A program made the position numbers and the translations under genes. 60,518 nucleotides of DNA. It comes from Scatosoma sp045542595 (GTDB taxonomy: Bacteria > Bacillota > Clostridia > Christensenellales > Borkfalkiaceae). The stretch covers positions 1 to 60,518 of the forward strand of contig JAZQLI010000016.1 in NCBI GenBank assembly GCA_045542595.1, read 5' to 3'. Positions 8,535 to 17,774 of this stretch are shown here, in pieces. The notes below the pieces were generated by a model. It was not told the DNA's origin and did not search any database. It worked only from the letters and a program-made list of their open reading frames with translations. The first letter of the stretch is position 1; every line of letters starts with the position of its first letter.

Positions 8535-10604
8535 ATGGAAGTTATTGTAGCAAAAAGTGGCGGCTTTTGTCGCGGCGTAAAAAAAGCAGTGGATACGGCC
8601 CTTACCGTTTTACCTGAAAATACGTATATTTACGGCGAAATAATTCATAACCCCGACGTGGTGGCGGATATTACCAAACGCGGTATCGTTATGGTAGAGA
8701 ATTTAGACGACGTTCCCGCGGGCGCAACGCTCATAATCCGTTCGCACGGAGTAGGGGAAGCGGTGTACGATTTATGCGCTAAGCGCAATATAAAAATCGT
8801 TGATTGCACTTGCGAGTTTGTTCGTAGAACGCAAAAAATCATTCGAGAACAATACGCGCAAGGAAAAACGATTGTCATTGTCGGAGAACGTACGCACCCT
8901 GAAGTAATAGGTTTAAACGGTTGGTGCGATAACAGCGCGTATATATTTTCATCTGAAGAAGACGATTTTTCAATTTTACCGCAAAAAGAATGCTGTATAG
9001 TGGCTCAAACCACCTATTCTAAAGAAAAATTTGAAAAAATTATAAAAAATCTTAACGATAAGCGTGGAAAAACAGTTGAAGTTTTTCAAACAATTTGCTA
9101 TACTACTATAGGACGGCAAAATGAAGCAAGCGAACTTGCAAAGAAATGCGACGCAATATTAGTCATAGGTGGGTTGAATAGCAGCAACACCAACAAGCTA
9201 TACGATATTTGCGTTAAGCATTGTCAAAACGTGTTTCGGTTGACGAGTGCTGCCGATTTCGAATACAAAACAATTAAAAGATTTAAAAAGGTAGGTATTG
9301 TTACGGGTGCAAGCACCCCTAACGCGCAAACTCAGGAGGTTCTATCAAAAATGGAAATGGAAACAGAAGCAAAAGCAACGATGGAAGAAGTTGTTGCGAA
9401 CATGGACAATCAACCTAGATTTAAGAAAGGTCAGTTGATTACGGCTACGATTTCGTCGGCGGACGACAGTGGTGTGGCGGTGCTGCTCCCCAACACCAAG
9501 AAAGAAGTAATGCTTGACAAAACCGAAGTGGATTGTGAAGTATACAATAAGGACGATTTTGCTGGCAAGACAGGCGAAGAAATTGAACTTATGGTCGTAG
9601 CGGTAAGCCCTCGCGTGGTACTTTCTCAAAAACAAATTAAGAAAGTAAAAGAAGAAGAGGCTATGATTGCCGAAATCACTTCGGGGAAAGACTTTGAAGT
9701 TGAATGTACCGGCTTCAATAAAGGTGGCTTGACTGCTCAACTCGGTTCTTATACGGTATTTGTTCCCGCGCGTGAAATCCGTTCGGGTTACGTAAAGGAA
9801 TTAGATAAATACGTAGGCAAAAAACTCCGTCTTCGTCTTCTTGAACTCAAGAATGAAAGAAGAAAGGAAATTATTGCTTCGCAACGTGTTATCATCGAAG
9901 AAGAACGTGCGGCAAAAGAAGCAGCTAAAGCTGCAAAGGAGGCGGAATTCTTTGCGTCTATCCACGTGGATGACGTAGTAGAAGGTAAAGTAGAAAGAGC
10001 TACTTCTTTCGGTGCATTCGTATCCGTAAACGGTTTCGATTGCCTTGCGCACATTTCCGATTTGTCTTGGACGGGTGTGAAAGCGGTTTCCGACGTTTTG
10101 GAAATCGGTAAGAAATACGAATTTAAGGTATTGAAAATCGACGAAGAAGCGAAGAAAGTTTCCATCGGTTATAAACAGTTGCAACCCCAACCTTGGGACC
10201 TTGCAGCTGAAAAATATGCGGAAGGGGACGTTATCCATGGTAAAGTAGTACGTATCTTACCTTTCGGTGCGTTCGTTGAAGTGGAAAAAGGTATCGACGG
10301 TTTGGTACACGTTTCCCAAATTTCTCACGAATTCCTTGAAAATCCTACGACGGCGGTTGCTATCGGTCAAGAAATCGACGCGAAAATTTTAAAGCTCGAT
10401 TGTGCAGAAAGAAAGATGACTCTTTCTATCAAAGCGCTTGAACCGAAGCCCGAAAACGTAGAAAGAAAGGCAAAGAAAGCGGAAGACGGTGAAGAAAAAC
10501 CTAGAAAAGCAAGAGCGCAAAAACCCGTTGATGAAGTAACGGAATGGAACGAAGGCGACCTTGGTAGCGTTTCTATTGCGGATTTGTTAAACAAGAACGC
10601 TTGA
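8535..10604 (+). CDS. ispH: IspH (HMB-PP reductase)-ribosomal protein S1 fusion
   Basis: Residues 1-275 are IspH, the 4Fe-4S enzyme making IPP and DMAPP in the last MEP-pathway step; cluster cysteines are Cys12, Cys93 and Cys188. Residues about 295-640 hold four S1 RNA-binding repeats. The last two have the consensus form (GKVERATSFGAFV and GKVVRILPFGAFVEV), the first two are divergent, and a Lys-rich tail follows. This fusion is known in Clostridia. AGGAGG at 9334-9339 precedes an in-frame ATG at 9351 at the domain junction, so a free S1 protein might also be made. The QEV codons could explain that motif by chance. Confidence 0.93.
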   Translation: MEVIVAKSGGFCRGVKKAVDTALTVLPENTYIYGEIIHNPDVVADITKRGIVMVENLDDVPAGATLIIRSHGVGEAVYDLCAKRNIKIVDCTCEFVRRTQKIIREQYAQGKTIVIVGERTHPEVIGLNGWCDNSAYIFSSEEDDFSILPQKECCIVAQTTYSKEKFEKIIKNLNDKRGKTVEVFQTICYTTIGRQNEASELAKKCDAILVIGGLNSSNTNKLYDICVKHCQNVFRLTSAADFEYKTIKRFKKVGIVTGASTPNAQTQEVLSKMEMETEAKATMEEVVANMDNQPRFKKGQLITATISSADDSGVAVLLPNTKKEVMLDKTEVDCEVYNKDDFAGKTGEEIELMVVAVSPRVVLSQKQIKKVKEEEAMIAEITSGKDFEVECTGFNKGGLTAQLGSYTVFVPAREIRSGYVKELDKYVGKKLRLRLLELKNERRKEIIASQRVIIEEERAAKEAAKAAKEAEFFASIHVDDVVEGKVERATSFGAFVSVNGFDCLAHISDLSWTGVKAVSDVLEIGKKYEFKVLKIDEEAKKVSIGYKQLQPQPWDLAAEKYAEGDVIHGKVVRILPFGAFVEVEKGIDGLVHVSQISHEFLENPTTAVAIGQEIDAKILKLDCAERKMTLSIKALEPKPENVERKAKKAEDGEEKPRKARAQKPVDEVTEWNEGDLGSVSIADLLNKNA

Positions 10605-10629
10605 TAGTACCTTATAAATCTTAAATGAA

Positions 10630-10664
10630 AAGTCTGTTTTTAATGGTTAAAAACAGACTTTTTT
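10630..10664 (+). terminator. Terminator after ispH-rpsA
   Basis: AAGTCTGTTTTTAA at 10630-10643 pairs with TTAAAAACAGACTT at 10647-10660, and the right arm runs into a T-rich tail. Confidence 0.85.
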
Positions 10665-10707
10665 GTTTATATATAATCATTAGAAAACGACAAGGAGAAC
10701 ACAAACA

Positions 10708-12534
10708 ATGGAAAAACAAGGCAAAATTAAAATTTCCAGCGAAAATATGATGCCTATCATTAAAAAATGGCTGTATTCGGACAAGGATATCTTTTTACGT
10801 GAAATTATAGCGAACGGTATCGACGCGATTACAAAGCACAAAAAATTAGTGGAAATGGGCGAAGCCGTCAAAGAAGAAAAGTATAAAATTACCGTTTCCG
10901 TAGACGAAAAAGCCAAAACGTTGACCGTAGAAGATAACGGTATCGGTATGACGGCGGACGAAGTGGAAAAGTACATTACGCAAATTGCTTTTTCGGGCGC
11001 GGAAGACTTCCTGCAAAAATACGAAAAAGCAAGCGGCGACGGTATTATCGGACATTTCGGATTGGGTTTCTATTCCGCCTATATGGTGTCCGATAACGTA
11101 GAAATCTACACAAAGAGTTATAAAGACGAATCGGCAGTTCGTTGGGAATCGGACGGGAATTCCACGTATACAATTTCCGAAACGGAAAAAGCGGAACGCG
11201 GCACAAAAATCGTTATGCATATTGCAAAAGACGAAAAGGAATTTTTAAAGGAAGCTACCGTTAGACAGTTGCTCCAAAAATACTGTTCGTTTATGCCGTT
11301 TGATATCTATCTCAACCCCAAAGGGGACGATAGCGATAAACCCATTAATAACGCCTTGCCCTTATATTTAAAAGACCCCAAAGAATGCACGGACGAAGAG
11401 TACAAAACTTTTTATCGTGATACGTTTATGGATTTCAACGAGCCGTTATTTTGGATTCATTTAAATATGGAATATCCATTCCGCTTAAAAGGTATTTTAT
11501 ATTTCCCCCAAGTAAAGAAGCAACAAGTTCAGCTTGAAAAGGGACAAGTAAAATTATACTGTAACCAAGTGTTTATTGCCGACAATATCAAAGAAGTTAT
11601 TCCCGAATTTTTAATGCTTTTAAACGGTGTTATCGATTGTCCCGATATTCCGCTTAACGTTTCGAGAAGCTTCTTGCAAAACGATAAACAAGTACAAAAA
11701 ATATCCAAACATATCACAAAAAAGGTAGCGGATAAGCTTACTTCGCTGTTTAATAACGATAAAGAACGTTATGAAAATTGTTGGAAAGATATCGCCACGT
11801 TTATTAAGTTCGGTTGCTTAAAAGAAAACGATTTTTACGAAAAGGTAGAAAAGATTATCATTTTCAAAAACTTACAAGGCGAATACAAGCCTTTGCAAGA
11901 ATATTTTGGGGAAGAAATCGACGAAGAAGATGCGAAAAACGGCAAACAATCCAAAGCTGTTTATTACGTATCCGACGAAGTGCAACAAGCGCAATATATT
12001 GCTATGTTCAAAGATGCAGGTTTAGACGCGTTGCTTTGCGATACCTACATTGACCCCCATTTTATAAGCTATATCGAGTATAAAAATCCGAAAAAATGCC
12101 GTTTTGTGCGTATTGACGCGGATATCGACGGCGCGCTTAAGAGCGACGCTTCTATCAGTGAAGAAGACGAAAAAGCGCTTGTGGATATCTTTAAAGAACA
12201 TCTTGTCAATAAAGATATTCAAATCAAGGCGGAAAAATTTAAAACAGGTAAAATTCCTGCCGTAGTCAACGTGGAAGAATTTATGCGCCGTATGTCGGAA
12301 ATGGGTGGATTTTACGGTATGGGCGAAACGGACGCAACGAAAAACGCCACGCTTGTGCTCAACGTTACAAATCCCGTAGTTTCGAGTGTATTAAAACTCA
12401 CCAAAGAAAAACAACAACTGGTTGTTAACCAAATCTATTATTTAGCAATGCTTTCATTTAAAAAGCTTTCGCCTGAAGAATTATTCGATTTTACGGAAAA
12501 GAGCTGTCAACTTTTATTCGATTACAGCAAATAA
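10708..12534 (+). CDS. htpG: Molecular chaperone HtpG (Hsp90)
   Basis: This 608-residue protein has the GHKL ATPase motifs of bacterial Hsp90: REIIANGIDA (with Asn-Gly-Ile in place of the usual Asn-Ala-Ser near the catalytic Glu), DNGIGM and GHFGLGFYSAYMV. The middle and dimerisation domains follow at normal length. It acts in the cytoplasm in ATP-dependent client folding. It has its own AAGGAG ribosome binding site and is bracketed by terminators, so it is probably a single-gene transcript. No CIRCE or other heat-shock operator is visible in the short upstream gap. Confidence 0.93.
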   Translation: MEKQGKIKISSENMMPIIKKWLYSDKDIFLREIIANGIDAITKHKKLVEMGEAVKEEKYKITVSVDEKAKTLTVEDNGIGMTADEVEKYITQIAFSGAEDFLQKYEKASGDGIIGHFGLGFYSAYMVSDNVEIYTKSYKDESAVRWESDGNSTYTISETEKAERGTKIVMHIAKDEKEFLKEATVRQLLQKYCSFMPFDIYLNPKGDDSDKPINNALPLYLKDPKECTDEEYKTFYRDTFMDFNEPLFWIHLNMEYPFRLKGILYFPQVKKQQVQLEKGQVKLYCNQVFIADNIKEVIPEFLMLLNGVIDCPDIPLNVSRSFLQNDKQVQKISKHITKKVADKLTSLFNNDKERYENCWKDIATFIKFGCLKENDFYEKVEKIIIFKNLQGEYKPLQEYFGEEIDEEDAKNGKQSKAVYYVSDEVQQAQYIAMFKDAGLDALLCDTYIDPHFISYIEYKNPKKCRFVRIDADIDGALKSDASISEEDEKALVDIFKEHLVNKDIQIKAEKFKTGKIPAVVNVEEFMRRMSEMGGFYGMGETDATKNATLVLNVTNPVVSSVLKLTKEKQQLVVNQIYYLAMLSFKKLSPEELFDFTEKSCQLLFDYSK

Positions 12535-12560
12535 TTTAATTCGCAAAATTCGATATAATA

Positions 12561-12592
12561 AAACGTCTTTCTTAAGCGGAAAGGCGTTTTTC
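12561..12592 (+). terminator. Terminator after htpG
   Basis: AAACGTCTTTC at 12561-12571 pairs (one G-T) with GGAAAGGCGTTTT at 12578-12590, running into TTTTCTT. Confidence 0.75.
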
Positions 12593-12641
12593 TTACGCTA
12601 AAATCGTTCTAACAGGACAAGCAACCGCATACAGTATATAA

Positions 12642-13502
12642 ATGCTAGAATTCTTACCTGAAAAAGTAAAAGATTGCTTACTAAAAACAAATATGCAATT
12701 CGTTTATGAAATCCGTTTACGAGCGAATAAACCGACGGTAATCAATTATAAGGGAGTATTTCGTCTTTTAGGCGAATACGGGCTTACCGACAGGGAAGAA
12801 CAAGCGGTTGTATGCGACGGGCAGGATATAGCCGATTGTATATTCCGCGCAGGGAATTATTCGGTATATTCGGTAGAAGAACAAATTCGTCAAGGATTTA
12901 TTACTGCGCAAAACGGAGAACGAATCGGTATCGCAGGGGAATACGTTTTTGAAAAGGGACAACCGTTTGCAATGCGCAATTTTTCTTCACTTTGCGTTCG
13001 AGTGCCGCACGAAATTGAAAACTGCGGTATGGAAATTTACCGAAGTTGTATGTCAGACAAACTACGTAGTTTACTCTTATGTTCGCCGCCGGGGCTTGGC
13101 AAAACGACTATTTTACGAGATTTAAGCCGTATTATCAGTGAAAAAACAAACAAAAACGTATTGATATGCGACGAGCGCGGCGAAATTTCTTGCGGAAACG
13201 TGGGCAAAAGCTGCGACGTATTGAAATTTGCGGATAAACAAACGGCGTTTACTTCCGGAATACGCGCACTCCGTCCCGACGTAATTATAACGGACGAGCT
13301 ATCCTTGCAAGATTGCGCCGCCGTAGAGAAAGCAATATATGCAGGGGTTTGCGTGCTTTCATCGGCTCATTTTGCCAATATGAAAAAGGTTGTTAAACCG
13401 TTTTTCGGATTATTTGAACGATACGTTCTATTAGACACGCAAAAGATAGGCAAAATCCAAGGCGTTTATGATGCGACGGGGCGGAGTATTTTTAATGGAT
13501 AA
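12642..13502 (+). CDS. spoIIIAA: Stage III sporulation protein AA
   Basis: This 286-residue secretion-type ATPase energises the SpoIIIA-SpoIIQ channel between mother cell and forespore. The Walker A motif is PPGLGKTTILRD at about residue 150, and Walker B is DVIITDE near 210. It is first of the ordered spoIIIAA-AH set. A sigma-E-like -10 (CATACAGT, 12628-12635) ends only six bases before the ATG. I see no convincing -35 or Shine-Dalgarno, so that promoter call is weak. Confidence 0.93.
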   Translation: MLEFLPEKVKDCLLKTNMQFVYEIRLRANKPTVINYKGVFRLLGEYGLTDREEQAVVCDGQDIADCIFRAGNYSVYSVEEQIRQGFITAQNGERIGIAGEYVFEKGQPFAMRNFSSLCVRVPHEIENCGMEIYRSCMSDKLRSLLLCSPPGLGKTTILRDLSRIISEKTNKNVLICDERGEISCGNVGKSCDVLKFADKQTAFTSGIRALRPDVIITDELSLQDCAAVEKAIYAGVCVLSSAHFANMKKVVKPFFGLFERYVLLDTQKIGKIQGVYDATGRSIFNG

Positions 13503-13989
13503 ATTGATTTTAGGAATTATTATCGTTGTTTTTTGTAGCTTATGCGGTTTTTTATTAGCCAAAAAATATCGAAAACGAAAATTTTTCTTTGCGCAGTTGT
13601 ATCAGTTTAACGAACGGTTTTTAAACGAAATTTCCTATTATCGTCGTCCTTTGAACGAATTTGTATCACAATTTCCCTATAAAGGCGAATTTGCTTTGGC
13701 TTTAGAGTTATATTTTCAAAACGTTAAAAATGGAGAAAGTATACCGTTAGATTTACGTGAAAATAACAATTTTACTTTTTTAACTGAAGAAGAAAAAAAC
13801 GGGATTACCGATTATTTCCATATGCTTGGAAAAGGGGATAGTGCATCCCAAAAAGCGTACTTTTCTTCGCGTAAAGAAAGCCTGCAAAAATGGCAATCCG
13901 AAGCGGAAACTGTCGCGAAAAAATATGGAGATTTATACGTAAAACTTGGATTTTTATTCGGTTTATTCTTATTGATTATATTAATATAA
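13495..13989 (+). CDS. spoIIIAB: Stage III sporulation protein AB
   Basis: This 164-residue protein has a membrane helix at about residues 2-22, a middle region with NERFLNEISYYRRPLNEF, and a C-terminal hydrophobic helix, as in the SpoIIIAB family. I use ATG 13495, which overlaps the spoIIIAA stop by eight bases behind GGGGCGGAG, rather than an earlier Met at 13468. The family is part of the sporulation channel complex. Confidence 0.85.
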   Translation: MDKLILGIIIVVFCSLCGFLLAKKYRKRKFFFAQLYQFNERFLNEISYYRRPLNEFVSQFPYKGEFALALELYFQNVKNGESIPLDLRENNNFTFLTEEEKNGITDYFHMLGKGDSASQKAYFSSRKESLQKWQSEAETVAKKYGDLYVKLGFLFGLFLLIILI

Positions 13990-13999
13990 AGGATATATT

Positions 14000-14197
14000 A
14001 TGGATATAACCATACTCTTTAAAATGGCGGCAATCGGTATTATTATTACGGTCATTTGTCAAATTTTAAAAAAGTCGGATAGAGACGATATTGCAACGCT
14101 GGTTTCCATTGTCGGGCTAGTAATCGTATTAGCGGTTGTCGTGGGAATGATAGGCGATTTATTTGAAGAAATCAAAAATATATTCGGACTATTATAG
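14000..14197 (+). CDS. spoIIIAC: Stage III sporulation protein AC
   Basis: This 65-residue protein with two membrane helices matches SpoIIIAC in length, topology and place. The first helix includes MAAIGIIITVICQILKK, and the helices are joined by a short loop with KKSDRDD. It is part of the mother-cell membrane component of the channel. Confidence 0.88.
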   Translation: MDITILFKMAAIGIIITVICQILKKSDRDDIATLVSIVGLVIVLAVVVGMIGDLFEEIKNIFGLL

Positions 14198-14216
14198 CTA
14201 ATGCAGGAGATATTGT

Positions 14217-14609
14217 ATGGACATTATGAAAATTATAGGCGTAGCTTTCGTTACGGCGGTAACTTCCGTAATTTTAAAGACCAACAAACCCGAATTGTCT
14301 TTTGCCGTAACGGTTACAGGCATTATCGTTATCTTGCTTTTTATAGTGGACGGTATGCAAAATACCATTACGGCGTTCGCCGCGCTTGCCGAAGTTACGG
14401 GTATGGAAAACGGACTATTAAAAATTCTTCTTAAAATTGTAGGAGTAGGCTATCTAACGGAGTTCGGCGCAAGCGTATTACACGATTTCGGCAGCAGTGC
14501 TATGGCGGATAAAGTAGCTTTGGGCGGAAAGATAGCTATTATTACGTTGGCTATTCCCGTTTTCGAAAGCTTATTGTCTTTAATTAAAGGATTTTTACAA
14601 CTCATATGA
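14217..14609 (+). CDS. spoIIIAD: Stage III sporulation protein AD
   Basis: This 130-residue polytopic membrane protein has helices at about residues 4-20, 28-48, 66-90 and 105-128, matching SpoIIIAD. It shares the KTNKPELSFAVTVTG region after the first helix. AGGAGA lies at 14205-14210, and its end overlaps the spoIIIAE start by four bases. Confidence 0.88.
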   Translation: MDIMKIIGVAFVTAVTSVILKTNKPELSFAVTVTGIIVILLFIVDGMQNTITAFAALAEVTGMENGLLKILLKIVGVGYLTEFGASVLHDFGSSAMADKVALGGKIAIITLAIPVFESLLSLIKGFLQLI

Positions 14610-15820
14610 AATACATTCGTTTACGACGTTTTAAAGGGATATTTCTTGCTTTACTAATTATACATTTATTCATACATTTTTTAACAATATTTTCAATGGA
14701 TAGGATAAACGTGCAAGCGGAAGAAACGGAAATTTCAAGCTCAGCTAAAGAAGAGTTAAACGAGAGTATTAACGACCTGTTGAATGAACTCGATTTGCAA
14801 GCCTTACAAGAGTATTTATCATCCCTTTCGTCCGTGTCCGAAGAGAACGTGAAAGAGCGCTTAATCGAATATATCCGCGGCGCGCAGTTCGATTATGAAA
14901 ATTTTGGGGCGCAAATTACGGACATTTTATTTAAAAATATAGGGGATATTTTACCAGCGTTTGCCTGTATAGCCGCTATTGCTTTATTATCCGGCGCGAT
15001 TAATACTCTACAAGCAGGGACAACCGTTCGCACGTCGTCGGAAATGACATTTTTGATTGCGTATGCGGCAGCGTTGATACCGTTAATCGCCGTACTTATC
15101 GAATGTTTTGAAAAAACGACGGGAAGTATGCAAGAAATGCAAAAGCAAATGCAAATTATATATCCGCTTATGCTCACCTTAATGGCGGCAAGCGGTGGAA
15201 CGCTCTCCGCGTCCGTTTGTAGGCCTGCCGTTGCGTTCTTTAGTACGACTATCGTTTCTATGCTCAATGAAGTGGTATTTCCTATTACCGTAACCATTAT
15301 CGCTTTTTCTATGGCAAGTAATCTATCAAAGGACTTGAAAATCAATAAATTTACGACCTTTTTTAAGAGTATTAACAAATGGATTATCGGTATTTGCATT
15401 TCGGTGTTCGGGCTGTTTTTTACCTTGCAAGGGATTACGGCAGCAACGTACGACGGTGTAGCAAGGCGCGCGGCAAAATATGCGATAGGGAACGGCATAC
15501 CTATCGTCGGCGGATTTCTATCGGGCGGCTTTGACTTGGCGATCGCAGGGAGTATTCTAATAAAAAATTCTTTGGGGAATATGAGTATATTTTTAATGCT
15601 TTCCGTCCTATTCGAACCGATTGTTTTACTCCTTTCCGTAACGGTATTTCTCCGATTTACCGCCGCCGTTACACAGCCGTTTGGGGACAGTAGAATATCC
15701 GATTTTTTAGGCGAAACCGCGGATAATTTGCATTATTGCACGGCAGGATTACTACTTACCGCGTTTTTATATTTCCTTTCTATAATGCTATTTGTTTCGG
15801 CTTCAGAGGTGTTATTTTGA
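14606..15820 (+). CDS. spoIIIAE: Stage III sporulation protein AE
   Basis: This 404-residue multi-pass membrane protein has an N-terminal signal-like segment (about residues 10-30), an acidic extracytoplasmic stretch (about 38-90) and at least six later helices, the SpoIIIAE pattern. It starts by a four-base overlap with spoIIIAD, and spoIIIAF begins on its stop codon. It belongs to the channel that maintains forespore gene expression. Confidence 0.9.
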   Translation: MKYIRLRRFKGIFLALLIIHLFIHFLTIFSMDRINVQAEETEISSSAKEELNESINDLLNELDLQALQEYLSSLSSVSEENVKERLIEYIRGAQFDYENFGAQITDILFKNIGDILPAFACIAAIALLSGAINTLQAGTTVRTSSEMTFLIAYAAALIPLIAVLIECFEKTTGSMQEMQKQMQIIYPLMLTLMAASGGTLSASVCRPAVAFFSTTIVSMLNEVVFPITVTIIAFSMASNLSKDLKINKFTTFFKSINKWIIGICISVFGLFFTLQGITAATYDGVARRAAKYAIGNGIPIVGGFLSGGFDLAIAGSILIKNSLGNMSIFLMLSVLFEPIVLLLSVTVFLRFTAAVTQPFGDSRISDFLGETADNLHYCTAGLLLTAFLYFLSIMLFVSASEVLF

Positions 15821-16317
15821 ACGGATATTTATTGAGTGTTGTTTCCACGATACTGTTATGTGCGGTACTTACGGCTATTTTACCTGAAGGAAAAACGTCG
15901 GGAATGATTAAAGGAATTGCTAAACTTGCGTGTTTGTTGGCTATCGTCGCACCGATACCACAATTTTTACAAATGTATAAACCGCGTGATGAAACCGCAG
16001 GCTCGAAAAACGACGAAAACTTTTTTAACGAATCAGTCATACAAACGGATAAATCGTTCATACAGTATTACAGTGAACGAAGAGTCGAACTCGCCGAACG
16101 GGCGTTGGAAGCGGAAATCGAAGAAAAGTTCGATTGTCAAACGACGGTAGATATCGTTTGGGAATATTACAGCGAAGACGCTTTAGCGGTATACGACGAC
16201 GTGGAGATTTTTATAACGAAAATTAAAATTCACGGCAATGACTGGAACGAGGAGGCAAAAATGTGCATTGTTGAGTACGTATCGAAGCACTATTGCAGCG
16301 AGGTGTTAATTGAATAA
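15817..16317 (+). CDS. spoIIIAF: Stage III sporulation protein AF
   Basis: This 166-residue protein starts with two membrane helices (about residues 3-18 and 30-46) and a soluble domain, as in SpoIIIAF. I choose the TTG at 15817, which overlaps the spoIIIAE TGA and has AGAGGTG upstream; the ATG at 15736 lies inside spoIIIAE and is not plausible. The 3' end overlaps spoIIIAG by eight bases. Confidence 0.85.
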   Translation: MNGYLLSVVSTILLCAVLTAILPEGKTSGMIKGIAKLACLLAIVAPIPQFLQMYKPRDETAGSKNDENFFNESVIQTDKSFIQYYSERRVELAERALEAEIEEKFDCQTTVDIVWEYYSEDALAVYDDVEIFITKIKIHGNDWNEEAKMCIVEYVSKHYCSEVLIE

Positions 16318-16699
16318 TATGGATATATCCGCGCAAAAATCGAAATCCAAAACGTTGAAATTAAACGGTAGAACCAAAGACGTGTTGCTAATAGCCGTTT
16401 TGGCGTTCGTCATTTTGTTTGCCGCTTGGAGACTCTTTTATTTAGACGATACCGCGCAAGATTCCAACGTGGACGTTTACAGTGATACCGAAAAAAGAAT
16501 CAGTGAAATGTTACGCCAAATGGACGGCGTAGGAGATGCAAACGTAATCGTTTGTGAAACGGAAGAAGGCGTACAAAGCGTTGTAGTTATATGCGACGGG
16601 GCTAAGGATTTGCAGGTGATTATGCATATTAGAGAAGCCGTTGCCGCCGCTGTAGGTACGCAGGAAAAAGATATCAAAATTTATTTAAAAAAGGAATAA
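16310..16699 (+). CDS. spoIIIAG: Stage III sporulation protein AG
   Basis: This 129-residue protein has one N-terminal membrane helix (about residues 25-43) and a ring-building domain (EKRISEMLRQMDGVGDANVIV), characteristic of SpoIIIAG. Family members form a large ring in the intermembrane space. The start is a TTG with GAGGTG upstream; ATG 16319 is an alternative only three codons later. It is shorter than the B. subtilis protein (about 229), as in many Clostridia. Confidence 0.85.
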   Translation: MNNMDISAQKSKSKTLKLNGRTKDVLLIAVLAFVILFAAWRLFYLDDTAQDSNVDVYSDTEKRISEMLRQMDGVGDANVIVCETEEGVQSVVVICDGAKDLQVIMHIREAVAAAVGTQEKDIKIYLKKE

Positions 16700-16714
16700 A
16701 AAGGAGAATAAATT

Positions 16715-17203
16715 ATGTCGAACAAAAAGAAAATTTTCATTATGACCTCTTTAGTGCTTTTGTTGGCGTTTACCGCCGTATTCAACTTCGTGCTTGCCAC
16801 CACGACGACGGGTGCGGATGCCGGTGAAGGCGTTACCACGGCCAACTATTTTACGACGTATCGTGCGGAACGTACTACGACGCGTAACGAAGAATTGTTG
16901 CAATTAGACAGCGTTATCGCATTGTATGAAGAAGGGGACGAAAAATACGAAGAGGCTACCGAAATGAAAATGGAAATCGTAGCGGCTATGGAACAAGAAC
17001 TCGTACTCGAAAATATGGTTAAATCGCTCGGTTTTTCGGATGCGGTAGTATCCGTTTCGGTAGATTCTGATAACGTAAACGTATTTATTAATTCGGCAGA
17101 ACTTAATTACGATACGGCGCTTGCTATCTATAATATGATGAAAAACGAAACGGGTATCGTTGCTGGAAACATCATTATTATGCCCGTTTACGCGGAAAGC
17201 TGA
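16715..17203 (+). CDS. spoIIIAH: Stage III sporulation protein AH
   Basis: This 162-residue protein has a single N-terminal membrane helix (about residues 8-28), a helical linker, and a C-terminal YscJ/FliF-like domain (LENMVKSLGFSDAVVSV...). SpoIIIAH lies in the mother cell membrane and binds forespore SpoIIQ, or its clostridial counterpart. AAAGGAGAA precedes the start. It closes the spoIIIA operon. Confidence 0.88.
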   Translation: MSNKKKIFIMTSLVLLLAFTAVFNFVLATTTTGADAGEGVTTANYFTTYRAERTTTRNEELLQLDSVIALYEEGDEKYEEATEMKMEIVAAMEQELVLENMVKSLGFSDAVVSVSVDSDNVNVFINSAELNYDTALAIYNMMKNETGIVAGNIIIMPVYAES

Positions 17204-17253
17204 AAAAAAGACGAGAAAATATTGTTAAAACAGTAGAAAAATTCGAAAAGATG

Positions 17254-17262
17254 TGTTATAAT
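17254..17262 (+). promoter_or_regulatory. Extended -10 promoter for asp23-nusB
   Basis: TGTTATAAT (TGn before a perfect TATAAT at 17257-17262) lies 32 bases before the asp23 ATG. No good -35 is visible at 16-18 bases, as expected for an extended -10 promoter. Confidence 0.6.
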
Positions 17263-17294
17263 ATACTAGAGATAAAATCGAGGAGAACTGTCGT

Positions 17295-17696
17295 ATGTTC
17301 AATATCAGATTAAACACAAAAGATACGCAAAGCGGAAAAATCGTTTACAACGCAGGGATTGTCTATAATATCGTTGCGCTTGCGATTGCCGAAGTGGAAG
17401 GCGCGTTGCCTTTGGACGGGAAGAAAAACGGAATTTCACTTTTCTTGGAAAAGGACGGAATTTACGCCGACGTTTCCGTCGTTGTCAAATACGGCTATAA
17501 CGTTCCCGAACTTGCGTATCGCATTCAACAATCGGTAAAGCAAAGCGTAGAAAATATGACGCATTACCGCGTTGCGGAAGTAGACGTGCACGTGCGTGAT
17601 ATCGTCTTCCCTGATGCGCCTGTCGCTCCCGTTTCTCCCGAAAAGGAAGAAGACGAGAGCGGAGAACAATCCGCAAGCCAAGAAAACAAACAATAA
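17295..17696 (+). CDS. Asp23/Gls24 family envelope protein
   Basis: This 133-residue protein has the Asp23 fold pattern (GIVYNIVALAIAEVEGALPL, DVSVVVKYGYNVPELAYRIQQSVKQSVENMT, AEVDVHVRDIVF) and an acidic tail. Family members are small envelope-associated stress proteins. In Clostridia one copy usually sits between the spoIIIA genes and nusB, as here. It has its own promoter and a terminator right after it. Confidence 0.9.
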   Translation: MFNIRLNTKDTQSGKIVYNAGIVYNIVALAIAEVEGALPLDGKKNGISLFLEKDGIYADVSVVVKYGYNVPELAYRIQQSVKQSVENMTHYRVAEVDVHVRDIVFPDAPVAPVSPEKEEDESGEQSASQENKQ

Positions 17697-17709
17697 TCAT
17701 TTTGCGAAC

Positions 17710-17732
17710 ACCCTTCTTTTTAGAAGGGTTTT
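17710..17732 (+). terminator. Terminator after asp23
   Basis: CCCTTCT at 17711-17717 pairs with AGAAGGG at 17722-17728, followed by TTTTC. nusB follows 43 bases later, so some readthrough or a separate promoter is expected. Confidence 0.7.
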
Positions 17733-17774
17733 CGTCGTATCACGCCGTTTTGACGGCTATTCACGGAGTATTTT

